Shown here in pieces: positions 33,019 through 43,950 of a DNA stretch of 64,000 nt; position 1 is the first letter of the stretch; each line of letters opens with the position of its first letter. A program made the translations under genes and the position numbers. A model generated the notes under the pieces. The model did not search any database and was not told where the DNA came from. It saw only the letters and a list, made by a program, of their open reading frames with translations. This DNA is from Dipteris shenzhenensis (Eukaryota > Polypodiophyta > Polypodiopsida > Gleicheniales). The stretch lies in assembly GCA_047967505.1 (NCBI GenBank), contig CM106538.1; one strand, given 5' to 3'.

Positions 33019-34230
33019 TTGAGTTTTACTGAAGAGGCGGAGGTGCGAAGACAACTGGAAGAATATCTCAAGTTGGGACAGATTCAACCAAGTTTCTCAC
33101 CTTTTGCTTCGCTAGTGATATTAAAGAAAAAGAAAGATGATACTTTTCGCCTCTTTTTAGATTACAGAGCATTGAATAATATCACTATTAAGCACATGTA
33201 TCCGATGGCTCGGATCGATGATTTGCTAGATGCATTACATGGGGCCGTAATTTTCAATAAGATAGATCTTAAATGTGGCTACCATCAGATCCGTATTAGA
33301 GCTGACAATGTGCATAAAACCGCTTTTAGAAGCAAGTTTGGACATTATGAGTTTTTGGTAATGCCCTTTGGACTTACCAATGCTCCAGCTACATTCGTCA
33401 TGCTTATGAACGATTTACTGCGTCCGTATATCAGAAAGTTTACAGTACACTTTATTGACGATATTCTAGTATTCAGTAAAAGCATTACTGAGCATCACAC
33501 TTAAGAATAGTGTTCAGTACTTTGAGGAAAGCCAGTCTTATGTAAATAAAAAGAAAACTATACTGTGTATGGTAAGACTTGAATATTTAGGATTCATAAT
33601 TACTCATGAGGGGGTAGAAATGGAACCGAAGAAAGTGGCTGTGATATTGACTTGGCCAATCCCTCAGAGTTTGACCGCTTTGCGATCATTCTTGGGATTT
33701 GTCCAATTTTATCGAAGACATATCAAAGGATATTTGGAAATAGTATTGCCATTGACTGATCTGACCTCAGATGAAGTACCTTTTATATGGGGACAGAATC
33801 AACAGGAAAGTTTTAACACCATAGAACAAATTGTGGTCTCAGGACCGGTGTTAAAAATAGTTGATCCCTAGAAACCGTTTTTCCTTGAAACCGATGCAAG
33901 TGGCATTGCAGTAGGAGTAGTTCTCCTCCAAGAGGGAATGCCAGTAGCCTTTGAAAGCAAGAAGCTTTCTCCCTCTTAACGAAATTGGCCAACTCATGAA
34001 TTAGAGTTGTATGCTGTTGTCCATGCTCTGAAAACATGGAGACATTATTTGTATGGGTCAGAGTTTTATGTTGATGTTGATCACGATACTCTGAAATATT
34101 TTTGTAAACAACCTGACTTGAGAGGCCGCCAAGCTAGGTGGGCAGAACTCATGCGGGAGTTTAACTTGACAATTCGGTACCGAAGAGGGAAGGATAATAA
34201 AGTTGCTGATGCGTTGTCACGCATTATGCA
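33019..34230 (+). pseudogene. G2 reverse transcriptase and RNase H
   Basis: RT fingers and palm are in 33019-33504: [46 protein letters not shown] and the catalytic [12 protein letters not shown] stop and frame change near 33500 precede the thumb (33569-33871; EYLGFIITHEGVEM, LRSFLGFVQFYRRHIKGY). RNase H follows with ETDASGIAVGVVLLQEG, one stop near 33978, then HELELYAVVHALKTWRHYL and KVADALSRIM. Three breaks in otherwise complete domains. Confidence 0.9.
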
Positions 34231-35737
34231 TAATATGAGTTTCACAGTATTAGAGAGTGCTCTAATGACCGAGATTAGAGAAACTCAAAAGGTGTATGAG
34301 CTCGTCGAGAGCCTTTGGCCTAAGGCTCATGTGTTTAAACCCGGGGAAAAGGATGACCTGGCATCCAGAAAAGGCCAAACTTATGCAAGATATGCCATAA
34401 GGGATGGTATGCTGAAAAGAAATGGCAAGGTAGTAGTACCTAATCAGAATGATCTCAGGCAGAGAGTCATTCAACAATGCCATGATAGCCCATGTGCGGG
34501 ACATCCAGGAGTCGAGAAGACATATGATCTCGTGAAACGAGATTTCTTTTGGCCAAAGATGAAAAAGCATATTCATGAATATGTGACACGTTGTTTTTCG
34601 TGTCAAGTAAGTAAGGCAGAGCGGGTGAAGCCACCCGGACTTTTGCAGCCCTTGGAAATACCACTAGATAGGTGGGAGAGTATTTCCATGGACTTTATTG
34701 TAGGTTTGCCTACGACACAAGGGGGATATGATTCTATCCTTGTGGTGGTTGATCGTCTTACCAAGATGGCTCACTTCATTCCAACTAGAGAGTCTGTTAG
34801 TGCTCCGCAAGTGGCGGATTTGTTTATTAAACATATATTTCGTTTGCATGGATTACCCAAATCCATAGTGTCAGACAGGGATGTCAAATTTACCGGTCAT
34901 TTTTGGACTGCGGTGTTTGAGACACTAAGGACTGAGTTGGGAATAAGTAGTGGGGATCATCCAGAAACGGATGGTCAGATGGAAAGAATCAACCAAATTT
35001 TAGAGGATATGCTTAGAGCATATGTGTCATTGAGGCAACATACATGGGATAAGTGGTTGCCATTGTTAGAATTTGCCTACAATGATAGAAAACATTCCTC
35101 TACAGGGTTCAGTCCTTTTGAGCTGAACTATGGTTATAGACCAGCGAATCCAACTATAGTTGGAATAACTCAAAAAGTGCCTAGTGCCGCGAACTTTGTG
35201 GTTCAGATGCGGGAGATGCTAGCACTTGCGAGAGCGAACATCCGCCAAGCTATGGATAGAGCTAAGGCGTATGTGGATGAAAACTGATCCGCTAGAGAAT
35301 TTAAGGAAGGAGAAAATTTTTTTCTCAGAGTTCCTTCGCACTCTAAGTCTTTGACTGCAGGAGAGTGTGCTAAATTATCACCTCGATATTGTGAGCCATG
35401 GTTAATTCTAAAAAGAATAGGCAAGGTAGCCTATAAATTAGAATTGCCACAGGGTTGTAAGGTGCACCCAGTGTTTCATGTTTCTCGTTTAAAGAAATTT
35501 TTGCATACAGGTGACTCACTAATCGAGGGTGTTGTTTTGTTTCAGGAGATAGAGGATAATGCAAGACGCAAACCAACAAGAATCCTGGACCGAGGAACAA
35601 TGCAAGTACGCAATCGGAAGATACCCATGGTGTTGGTTGCATGGCATGGTTTACCTCTATCAGAAGCTAGTTGGGAATCCGTATACCAGTTACGGAGAGT
35701 GTTCCCAGACTTTATCATCGAGGACGTTGATGCCTGA
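34231..35737 (+). pseudogene. G2 integrase with chromodomain
   Basis: HHCC zinc domain (HPGVEKTYDLVKRDFFW, then CFSCQ), catalytic core with MDFIVGLP (first D), IVSDRDVKF (second D) and the E in the TDGQMERIN block, then the C-terminal barrel (AKLSPRYCEPWLILK, HPVFHVSRLKKF). One stop at 35285 cuts the frame. The last 60 residues (PTRILDRGTMQVRNRKIP, MVLVAWHGL, EASWESV) are a chromodomain, which in chromoviruses directs integration to modified histones. It shares a frame with RNase H upstream. Confidence 0.92.
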
Positions 35738-35749
35738 AGAGGGAAGGAA
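35737..35749 (+). other. Polypurine tract of G2
   Basis: AGAGGGAAGGAA, ending at the TGTTACG start of the 3' LTR. Confidence 0.85.
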
Positions 35750-36208
35750 TGTTACGCTCAAGTCGAGGTAACATGACCTCGGAAGGATCAGTCGACATTT
35801 TCCTTTAGAGGATCGATGTTTGTATTATATTTGTTTGGGCTTCATGTAAATGATCAAAAAGGAATCAAGGTCAAGGTCCTTGGTGAGGGTGACATGGCAC
35901 TAGACTAGGTGGATCTAAGGCTAAGGGACCTAAATGCATGAAATGTGCCAAGGGGCAAATACTTTTAATGATATCCCAAGAGAGGGGTAAATGATGCATT
36001 AAGGAGGGACCCTAAAATGAAGACATGTGGCATACTAGATCCATCTAGGGAAATTTGGGGCTTGGTGGAGATTTAGTAAGCAAGAGCTTCAACGTAAGTG
36101 AATTTGAGCAAGCTTACGACCACCGAGAACGGCTTGGAGGTGATTCAATGTGCCTGCGCCCGTGATTCGATGTAAAGAAGCTAGGAGAAAACAGGTTTTC
36201 GTATAATA
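35750..36208 (+). repeat. 3' LTR of G2
   Basis: 459 bp, TGTTACGCTC...TATAATA, followed by the duplicated CCAAC. Confidence 0.92.
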
Positions 36209-36561
36209 CCAACACTCAGTCCTTGGCTGTTACTGTGCCCCTCGATTGACAACCTGCGAAATGCACAACAAGGCACAACACTTGACCGATCGCAAGAGAT
36301 GTCACTGCATAATTGCCTGGAAAGCAGCCCCAGCGTGGAAAACCCCACAAACAAGGTCTTCCAACCTTTTCTTGCTTGGAATCAGCCCAAAAACACGATG
36401 ATTAGCCTTCTATTGCCCAGCAGTAGACCAACCACAGCATCCAAAGCTTGGTCTTTGTTAGAAATCAGCAATAGATAGGTCAGCCAGCAAATCCACAGCC
36501 CAGAAGGCCCAAGAATTAGTTTGTCTAGCCTGAAGAAGTCCGGAACAGCACGGAACGCCCC

Positions 36562-36690
36562 AAGATCAATTCGCCCTGCACCTCTGGCCCAGAAATCAGC
36601 AGGAATCAGGTCTAGGACAAATCACCCTGCTCCTCTAGCCCCGGAATTAATAGGAATCAGATCCATGACAATTCGCCCTGCTTCCAGGCA
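36562..36690. repeat. Diverged 63-bp tandem repeat in the G1 leader
   Basis: Two imperfect copies of a unit with AATTCGCCCTGC and GAATCAGGTCTAGGACAA-type blocks. The surrounding 36209-36769 is non-coding leader sequence. Confidence 0.6.
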
Positions 36691-36769
36691 CGTAAAACAG
36701 CTTATAGATCTCCAGAAACAAAAGCGCCTTGGCCAAAATTTCCCAAAATCAGCTTGTGGGCCTTGAAAT

Positions 36770-37113
36770 TTAGCTCGCCTCTCTTCTTGGCAGCCCCTCG
36801 TGGGGATTCTCCCTCGTGGACGGAGCATGCAACTGACCTCTCTTGGCCAGCATGCACCTTCCTGGCGTGCGGACACAACTGGCAGATTTTAATCCCAAAA
36901 TAGTAAATCGATTTCTATGCTCTTTTGTCGCCACCAGAAAACTACCCCAAGGCACAATTAATACACCAATAAGTGCACAATTTTCCTTGGGTGCCTAGGA
37001 ATTTATTCCCTAAGCTAGCACTTGTACCCGGACTCCCGGAATTCCCATGCCACCAAGGTCCATGGTATTCAGGTGTAAATTCAATTACATTAGAATTCAC
37101 AAATAAAATCACG
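36770..37113 (-). repeat. Probable 5' LTR of G1
   Basis: On the minus strand it would begin TGTCACGAGGACGTGA at 37113. A similar terminus occurs at 48312 next to another gag of the same family (G4). The inner boundary and a primer binding site are not clear, so this is a positional call. Confidence 0.45.
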
Positions 37114-37535
37114 TCCTCGTGACATTTGAGAATTGTATTCAGCCTTCTGAGAGAACATCAATTGTACATCAATGCTAGAAAGAGCACGTTCTTTCTCTCC
37201 GAGATCAAGTGTCTAGGGCACATTATTTCTGAAGCAAAGATTAAGATGGATCCCGATAAACTAAAGGTAATCCAAGAATGGCTTGACTTGAAGTCGGTCC
37301 ATGACATTCTTAGATTGTGTTCTTATTACAGGAGATTCATTCACCACTTTGCTCATAAAGCTTCACCTTTGCATGACTTGATGAAGAAGGGCACAATTTT
37401 CATGTGGAACGACAAGGAGAAATTGGCCTTTCAATTGTTAAAGCATACACTAACAACAACTCTAGTTTTAATGATGCCAGATTTGCAGAAATCCTTCGTG
37501 GTGCAAGCTGATGCTAGTGGTGTTAGTGTATAGTT
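37114..37535 (+). pseudogene. Gypsy RT thumb and RNase H fragment G3
   Basis: An open plus-strand frame: LREHQLYINARKSTFFLSE, KCLGHIISEAKIKMDPDKL, LCSYYRRFIHHFAHKASPL and the first RNase H block VVQADASG. It begins exactly at the G1 LTR edge, so it may be the host into which G1 inserted; its other half is not seen. Sequence 37536-37860 after it has no similarity I recognise. Confidence 0.85.
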
Positions 37536-38389
37536 TCCAGGTGTACCCAGGATACTTCAAGAGGGGTGTTTATTAGCACTTGTCCCGAGTATGGCCTTGT
37601 AGGCCAGTTAGGATTAGTCAACCCTCAAGTTGCCTTCATTGGTCAACACTTATGGTTGAATTTGGGGCCTATATTGACCACCACTTGTACTTTCTCATTA
37701 TCCATTTGCAAGTACTTCGTTTTGCCTCAGCTTGTTGTTTGCTCCCTTGCATCCATCTCCATTCCAATTTCCATTGCTCCCCGCACCCAACAATGGTATG
37801 ATTGTATGAAAGTCCTCTTGAAACCGGCCTTACGACCACCAAAAGGGTGGTTCTAAGCAAATGACCAGCCAACATTCTCACCTTAACAATTCAGCAAGTA
37901 AACAACAATAGATTGGGAGCTAAAATGCTCCTGTAACAAAAGCAGAGAGACAGATTTTCCCCAAACCTTGGCGTCCCTTTTGGTATTTCTTTAATATTGG
38001 GAAGACCAAGAAATTGGGTTACACAATGGATACAAATCCACTTGCATCAAAGGCATTGCTCAGCCCATTAGGCATCAATACGCCATGCATATCCCTAGTA
38101 GTGCTCTCACTAAGCACATCAATGGGCATCCTTTACTATTCAAGAGGGCTTGCACTGAGCCTGGAATTGTTGCTAGCACCCTATACTGGGTCACACCATT
38201 CCCACTGCTGCACCAAGTGCCCACTTGACCTTCTTATTTGCCAGAGTAAAGAAAGAAAGCATGAGTACACAACCAGCATCCATAGTAGCTTGGACAAGAA
38301 ATAGAACTGCCCACTAAGAGCACCCGTGCACAACATAGGCATCAAGAAGTCTCGCTAGCTCCCAAAGCTAATTCACACGTGCAAGCAGT
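37536..38389. other. Unassigned; partly G1-leader-like
   Basis: No coding signature. The stretch 37915-38010 (GGGAGCTAAAATGCTCCTG, then TTGGTATTTCTTTAATATT) resembles the G1 leader at 30478-30550 (GGGAGCTAGAATGCTC; GGTGTTTCTTTATTATT), suggesting an untranslated leader of a related gypsy copy. Confidence 0.4.
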
Positions 38390-38885
38390 CTCTTGTGATC
38401 AGCCAACCCCTTCTGGACAGCTTGTGACATGTAGGTCAAACTTTATGCCTTGCTAGCCTTCCAAGGCCTCATTGTGACGACAAGCTAGGATTTGGTGATC
38501 AACCAAGCTTCAAAGTACAAGTCGCGACCAGTGAGCAGGCTCCTATGAGGAACCAATGCCTCCCGAAGAGTACGAAGGCAATTGACAGTGCCTTGTGAGC
38601 ATTCTTGGGTCCCACGCCCACATTAGCGTTCCCTCAATAGGTTGTTACGTCCATCCTACATATGGGATTCGTGATCTCTCCACGATCTCTTCATAGCCTT
38701 GGAAACGTAACCAGCCTACGTACGGATGTCGTGATCTCTACTCACGAGCTCTTCACAGCCTGAACCGTGACCAGCCTATATATGGACATTGTGATCTCTG
38801 CCCATGAGCTCTTCACAGCCTTGTACGGACAGAAATCATCAATTGGAGCTCTTCACAGCCTTGGAAACCACCTGCAATGTGCAGC
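38390..38885. repeat. 500-bp direct repeat R, copy 1
   Basis: Aligns with 47355-47850 along its length. It includes about three copies of a 60-bp unit (GACCAGCCTACRTA, then GTGATCTCT, GAGCTCTTCACAGCC) at 38640-38830. It lies beside gypsy G4 and is probably part of the leader of this gypsy family. Confidence 0.75.
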
Positions 38886-38892
38886 TTGAGTA

Positions 38893-39262
38893 AATAATTT
38901 GTGGATCATCAGACTTGGTATCCTTTGCAAAAACTATATACGAAAAAAGAGGATTTTTTATTAGTGAGCAAATAGCAAAGGCAGATATAACAGAGACCAA
39001 CTATCCCTTAAGTTTGACATCTAGAGCATGTGTCTTCCCTCTATGCATCAGAGTATAGCATGAAATCTATGACACCATGGCATTCCCAACAAGACATCAT
39101 AGCCCTGAAGTGGCAGATGGTGCTTTGTTCTGAAGTAACAAATTAGCCCACCACTGCAATGCATTCTCTTTCAGAAAGGCGGCTGCCTTGCACATCTTAG
39201 AAGACTTAGTGAAGTTACCTCGTGAAAAGGCTGCATCAAACTGTTGAACAAAAGTCAAAACA
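38893..39262 (-). pseudogene. G4 gag core and protease end
   Basis: The minus frame from 39262 continues the gag cut by G5: FVQQFDAAFSRGNFTKSSK, then AAAFLKENALQWWANLLL, the conserved gag core. It is joined by deletion to the protease-RT linker (HRGKTHALDVKLKG, a KNPLFSYIVF region), which matches the G1 linker at 28026-28301. Stops are present. The zinc knuckle and protease core are missing. Confidence 0.75.
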
Positions 39263-40172
39263 TGTCACCACAATGTAAATATCCTAAGTCAAAGTACAGT
39301 TGACCATTTATTTGATCATAATTAAAGAGTTTTATATGTGTTAATTATGGTCAAAGAGTTATTTTAATGGTCAAAGGATTGACTACGGTCAAAGATACTT
39401 GACTCTCGTCAAGTAAACCTGACTGCGGTCAGAGAGTGTTGACTTCGGTCAACAAGACTTGGCATGCGCCAAGAGGGTTAACCCCGGCAAGATGTGCCAA
39501 CTTCGGTTGGAGAGAGACTTGGCTATAATTAAGGCGCCTTGACCTTTGGTCAAAGCTCTTTAATTATAATCAAGAGTGTTGACTCCGGTCAACCAGAGAA
39601 TATATATATATTTATTTGTATATATATTTGTTTAGATGTGCACATGTGTTCAGTGGGGACGCCCACCGTGACTAGGATTAGTCCACAGTGTGTTATTTGC
39701 ATGCAAAGCGCTAACAATTAATGGGTACCATGGTGGTGCGCTTTAATTAATTGTTGCAGGTACTAGGAAGGATTATTTTTCCTAAGCGTAATGGGAGCCT
39801 GACAAGTATATAGGAGGCGGTTCGTGTGACCGAGAGCTTTGAAGACTCCAGAATGGCCCTTAGTGGCATGTAATAGGATTTAGTCTAAATTTTAGACAAG
39901 TGGCATGTTGCCAATTTGAATCGAGCTTGAAGCTCTTGTAAGAAAATGGATTATTCACGTTTTGTAATGTGGAGATTTACGAGATAGCTCTACGCTGAAC
40001 TTTTGTAACAGATTTTCTTGGATGAATAAAGACCTTCGGGGGGGTCCAGCCCGACGATTTGTCCTGGGCCCTAGTGCATCTACAGAGAGAGGGAGTGAGG
40101 GAGAGCTTATGAGAGTAATTTACCGTTGTTTATAAGTGGTAATAGCTGTCCTACACCCACGATCCGGTTCCA
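39263..40172 (+). repeat. 5' LTR of G5
   Basis: 910 bp, TGTCACCACAATG...GGTTCCA. It contains the TTGAC/GTCAA array, an AT-rich segment near 39600, a possible TATA (TATATAGG at 39808) and a poly(A)-signal-like GAATAAAG at 40023. Confidence 0.92.
39285..39595 (+). promoter_or_regulatory. W-box-like TTGAC/GTCAA array in the G5 LTR
   Basis: I count six TTGAC on the plus strand and eight GTCAA in about 310 bases, several arranged as palindromes of the form TTGACTNCGGTCAA. TTGAC(C/T) is the core of the WRKY-factor W-box. The array lies in the U3 part upstream of the likely TATA and is repeated in the 3' LTR (45450-45765). Regulation by WRKY proteins is inference. Confidence 0.6.
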
Positions 40173-40173
40173 T

Positions 40174-40186
40174 TGGTATCAGAGCC
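40174..40186 (+). other. Primer binding site of G5 (tRNA-iMet type)
   Basis: TGGTATCAGAGCC, one base after the LTR end. Confidence 0.93.
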
Positions 40187-40667
40187 TGGGATTCGCCATC
40201 TTTTCAAGTGGTGACGATCCAAGAAAGGCTGAAGGGTGTTTGGTTGGGTAATCAGAAGATTATCGGACCTTTAAATGTTCTATTTTGCCTGCTGCAAATT
40301 TTGCCCAAACAGTGGACAACGAGATTTTGGCTCTCAAGTTTTAGTTTTCAAACGACTGGTGACCACCTACCCTTGGATGCACCGACGAAGGCTATACGTA
40401 GGACGGCGACCAGGCAAAGTACGAAGGTTCATACGGTCCTGCAGTTAGTAAGCTAAACGAGGAGTCGGGGGCGTGGGCTTCAGTCATTCCTTGGAGAGAT
40501 ATTTGTGCAAACAATTGCGTGACGCATCGGGTGGGACAGCGACGCCTTCACGCACCTGTTAGCTGGTTCGCTGGCTGACGGAAGACCATCACTTCTCCAA
40601 AGACGTAAAAGCCGCGGCGCGTGACGACGATCACTCCATGACCAAGGTTTGGGCAGGCTTGCAGAGC

Positions 40668-40846
40668 TGACGTGGCGCAGGACACGTGGCGCTGACGTGG
40701 CGGATGGAGCGGTGGGCTTGATGATGTGGCACTGACATGCTGGCAGACAGCTCAGCAGACACGTGGCACACAGGTGACGTGGCGTCCGCATGTGCAGGAG
40801 CTGACGTGGCAGTACATGTGGCAGCCAGCTCAGCAGATGACGTGGC
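40668..40846 (+). promoter_or_regulatory. ACGTGGC array in the G5 leader
   Basis: Seven copies of ACGTGGC in about 180 bases, five of them as TGACGTGGC. ACGTGGC is the ABRE/G-box core bound by plant bZIP factors. The array sits in the 1.1-kb untranslated leader (40187-41311), which otherwise shows repeats of CCAGTCTGGT type at 40935-41075 and a (TCTA)n(TC)n tract at 41275-41303. Confidence 0.6.
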
Positions 40847-41311
40847 ATGCACGTGTGAGATGACCTGGCATTCTGACAGGTGACATGGATGCTGACATGG
40901 CTGACCAGGGGTTAATCTTACTCAACCTTGGTTAGTGGACTGGTTAGAGGTCCAGTTAGTTGACCCAACCAGACCAGTCTGGTCACTGTAACCAGACTGT
41001 GGCCAGTCTAGTTAGTCCAGTTGCAGACTGACCAGACTAGAACCAGTCAGTCTGGTTAGAGTAACTATGCTGATCAATTGGTACTTTTAGTAAATACTTG
41101 CTTGGTATTTCATTAGTTTTGGGTCACTTGCAGTCCCTCTGACTGTAAGTACCTTTAGTAGCTCTCAGCCTTCAGCTTATTTATTTTGTTGTTCTCTTTG
41201 ATGAGACAACACTAGCAGATGTATCAACTGTTTTAGTCTCATAGGCTGTTTGGCCTTTTAGAGACGTTAATATCTATCTATCTATCTATCTCTCTCTCTC
41301 TCTCCTTCGAG

Positions 41312-41822
41312 ATGTCAGAGAAACCGAGCATGTACCAACTATATAACAAAGATTCTGATTCCATGTCAGATACTCATTTGCTACAGCCAACTTCCACACA
41401 GTTACACTTCCCCAAGATCATGGTGGAGTGCACAAACCACAGATGGGTCAGCCCCAAGGAAGTGGAAGGACTTCAAGAAAGCCTTCTACCAGCAGTTTAT
41501 GCCTAAACAGTTTAGAGACCATGTTCTTCAAGACTGGGACAGCTTGCACATGGATGCAGGAGATTCAGTGGATGGGTACAACCAAAAGTTTTGGGATGCT
41601 TATTTGCAGGTTGCACGTTTCAAAAAGATCTCCAAAGGCACCCAAATGAGGAAGTACAGAGTAGGTCTCACTCCAAGAATTCAGGCAGTAGTGAATGCTT
41701 TGGGGGCAAAGAATATTCAAGATCTTATGCATTCAGCTTCAGTAGCGAGTCTTGTGCCGCTACAAGATCCATCTACAGTGCCATCCTTGCATGCAGGACG
41801 TGCTGATAAAAAGAAAAACTGA
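41312..41822 (+). pseudogene. G5 gag (shortened)
   Basis: Starts MSEKPSMYQLYN at 41312. Most of the N-terminal capsid region is missing, because the frame passes quickly into WKDFKKAFYQQFMPKQFRD (second frame) and DGYNQKFWDAYLQVARFKK, RKYRVGLTPRIQAVV and [11 protein letters not shown], the C-terminal part of gypsy gag. A stop at 41820-41822 separates it from the knuckle region. Gag here is both frameshifted and internally deleted. Confidence 0.8.
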
Positions 41823-43311
41823 TTTTTTAAAAACAGAAAAGAAAGAGTACCCCAAGGCTGAAAAGAAAGGGTTTCAGCCTCAGAAGCCAAGGGGTACTCA
41901 GTTTTCAAAGACTTATAAGGGCAAATCTCTATTCACCCCTGAACAGATAGCGGAATTCCGTAGAGATGGGAAATGCTTCAGGTGCGGTAAAGAGGGGCAT
42001 GTGGCTGCCCAGTGCCCAGAAAAGCCTTCAACATCGAAGGGAAAAGAGGCAGAGAAGCCACGAGGACCGCAAAAGCCAATGGCGGGTGGAATTCCTGATA
42101 TACTGGGTCATGCTTTGAACCCAGAAGAACGAGAATTGCTGCTATCATGGGGCAAAGTTAGAGACCAGCAAGCGCTAATTTTATTTGATCCAGGGGCTAC
42201 TGATAATTTCATATCAGAGGATCTAGCCCTGAGGCTGGGAATAAAGACGGAAGAGTTAGGCAGGGCTTTGGATGCCGATCAAATGTTTTGTGGGAATCCT
42301 GTGCCAGTTACTCCCTTGATAGGGAAGCTCCGTCTTCATGTTCAGAGTTATGTGGATCAGGAAGACTTCTTCATTTCTCCACTGAAACATTATGATGTAG
42401 TTTTGGGGATGCCTTGGTTTCACCGCAAGGCAGTGAAGTTGACTCTTCCTAAAAGAGCGTTGGAGTTTGTGCATAGGGGGAAAAATCAGCGTTTAATTGC
42501 CAGGAATAAAGGGGACACTATCCCCATTGTATCTGATGTTTCATGCGGTAAAGCAATAAAGTCTGCAATTTCTGCGTACATGGTTTTTGTAAAAGAAAAA
42601 GAGAATGATATGCATGCTGAAATGAATGATGCAGACAAAGATAAGTTTCAGTTTCTTGTAAACTTTAAAGATTGCTTTTCTGATGTTTTGCCAAGGGAGT
42701 TACCCCCAGAGAGACCAGAAGATCATCAGATAGAGTTAATGCCTGGTAGTGAGCCACCAAACAGACCCCCTTATAGAGTCAATGCGACTCAGAGAGAGGA
42801 GATTATGGCTCAGGTACATGACTTGCTGTCCAAAGGGTTGATTCAGCCCAGCTCGTCTCCTTTTTGTTCCCCTGTACTATTAGTACAGAAGAAAGATGGT
42901 TCATTCCGTATGTGCGTTGATTATCGCGCACTGAATAAAATGACCATCAAGAATAGATTCCCTATTCCGCGCATTGATGATGTCCTGGATCAGTTAAATG
43001 GAGCTTCAGTTTTCAGCAGGATAGACTTAAAGAGTGGCTACCACCAAGTGAGGATACAACCTCAGGATGTGCACAAGATAGCATTCCGCACTACATTCGG
43101 GTTGTATGAATACTTAGTGATGCCTTTTGGGTTGACAAATGCTCCAGCCACATTGAATAGAATGATGGATCGCATCTTCCGGAAGTACAGGCATTTTACG
43201 GGTACTTTCTTTGATGATATCTTAGTTTTTTCTAAGACAGAGGAAGACCACAGAGAACATCTTGCTAAAGTGAGTTCTTCTTGGAAGAAATCCACTATCT
43301 GGGGCATATAA
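41823..43311 (+). pseudogene. G5 zinc knuckle, protease and RT (first part)
   Basis: One open frame. CCHC knuckle [14 protein letters not shown] at about 41976-42017; protease with [17 protein letters not shown] (DPG in place of D-S/T-G, a variant also known in other plant gypsy elements) and [13 protein letters not shown] from [16 protein letters not shown] through [18 protein letters not shown] and [15 protein letters not shown] to the catalytic [11 protein letters not shown]. The frame shifts after HLAKV at about 43271, with about 20 residues of the thumb deleted. Confidence 0.92.
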
Positions 43312-43950
43312 TATCCAAGAATGGGATACAAATGGATCCATCGAAGATCCGTGCCATTCATGAATGGCCAGAGCTGAAAACTGTGCATGAAGTTCGAAGC
43401 TTCTTAGGCCTGTGTTCTTACTACAGAAGGTTTATCAGACATTTTGCTGATATCGCAGCTCCATTACATGACCTCACTAAGAAAAATGCAGCCTTCACAT
43501 GGGGATTATCACAGAAGAAAGCATTCAATACACTCAAGGAGAAGTTGACTACAGAGCCTATTCTGGTAGTCCCGGATCTTTATCAATCTTTTGATGTGGA
43601 TTGCGATGCTTGTGGAGAATGTGTTGGGGCTGCATTGCATCAGAATGGTCATGTAGTAGCCTATGAAAGCAGGCGACTTCGGGATGCGGAAAGATATTTA
43701 GGAATCTATGAGAAAGAGTTATTGCCATCCATACATGGAAACACTATCTTTTGGGTGCAGATTTTACTGTCAAAACAGATCACCAAAGTCTGAGATACTT
43801 TTTGACTCAGACCAAGCTTTCCGAGAAGCATATGAAATGGGCAAACATGCTGTCAATGTATCATTTTCAGATTGTCCATACTCCAGGAATTCGGAACAGA
43901 GTGGCAGATGCCTTGTCCCGAAGACCCCAGGTCAATAATGTAACTATTGC
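43281..43950 (+). pseudogene. G5 RT thumb, connection and RNase H
   Basis: Thumb block [31 protein letters not shown]-like motif, then ALRETTEPILVV-type connection and RNase H starting at the FDVDCDACGECVGAAL block. A frame change and small loss near 43740 interrupt RNase H; it resumes in the next frame with GADFTVKTDHQSLRYFL and ends at VADALSRRP. All main RNase H motifs are present over two frames. Confidence 0.85.

Larger units (their letters stand above)
30906..36208 (+). mobile_element. Ty3/gypsy chromodomain element G2
   Basis: A plus-strand element with LTRs (30906-31208 and 35750-36208), a primer binding site, gag, protease, RT, RNase H, integrase and chromodomain in order, and a polypurine tract. 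Flanks carry a perfect 5-bp duplication, CCAAC (30901-30905 and 36209-36213). A few stops and frameshifts occur in pol. It is the most complete element here and looks fairly young, though the 5' LTR has lost about 155 bases. Confidence 0.92.
15044..37113 (-). mobile_element. Ty3/gypsy element G1, outermost in the nest
   Basis: Read on the minus strand: LTR-like end (about 36770-37113), leader (30275-36769), gag (29545-30274), protease and RT (27572-28722), then RT thumb and RNase H (15044-15552). It is split by G2 in the leader, S2 after gag and C4 in the RT. It stops mid RNase H at 15044 against C3, so the integrase and 3' LTR are missing. Assigning the separate pieces to one element rests on matching order, strand and family. 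Confidence 0.65.

Noticed and set aside
38640-38830. 60-bp repeats as a CRISPR array
   Set aside because: The units are imperfect and contiguous with no spacers, and the genome is plant nuclear.
40480-40852. His/Ala/Ser-rich frames on the minus strand
   Set aside because: They are translations of the repetitive ACGTGGC leader of G5.
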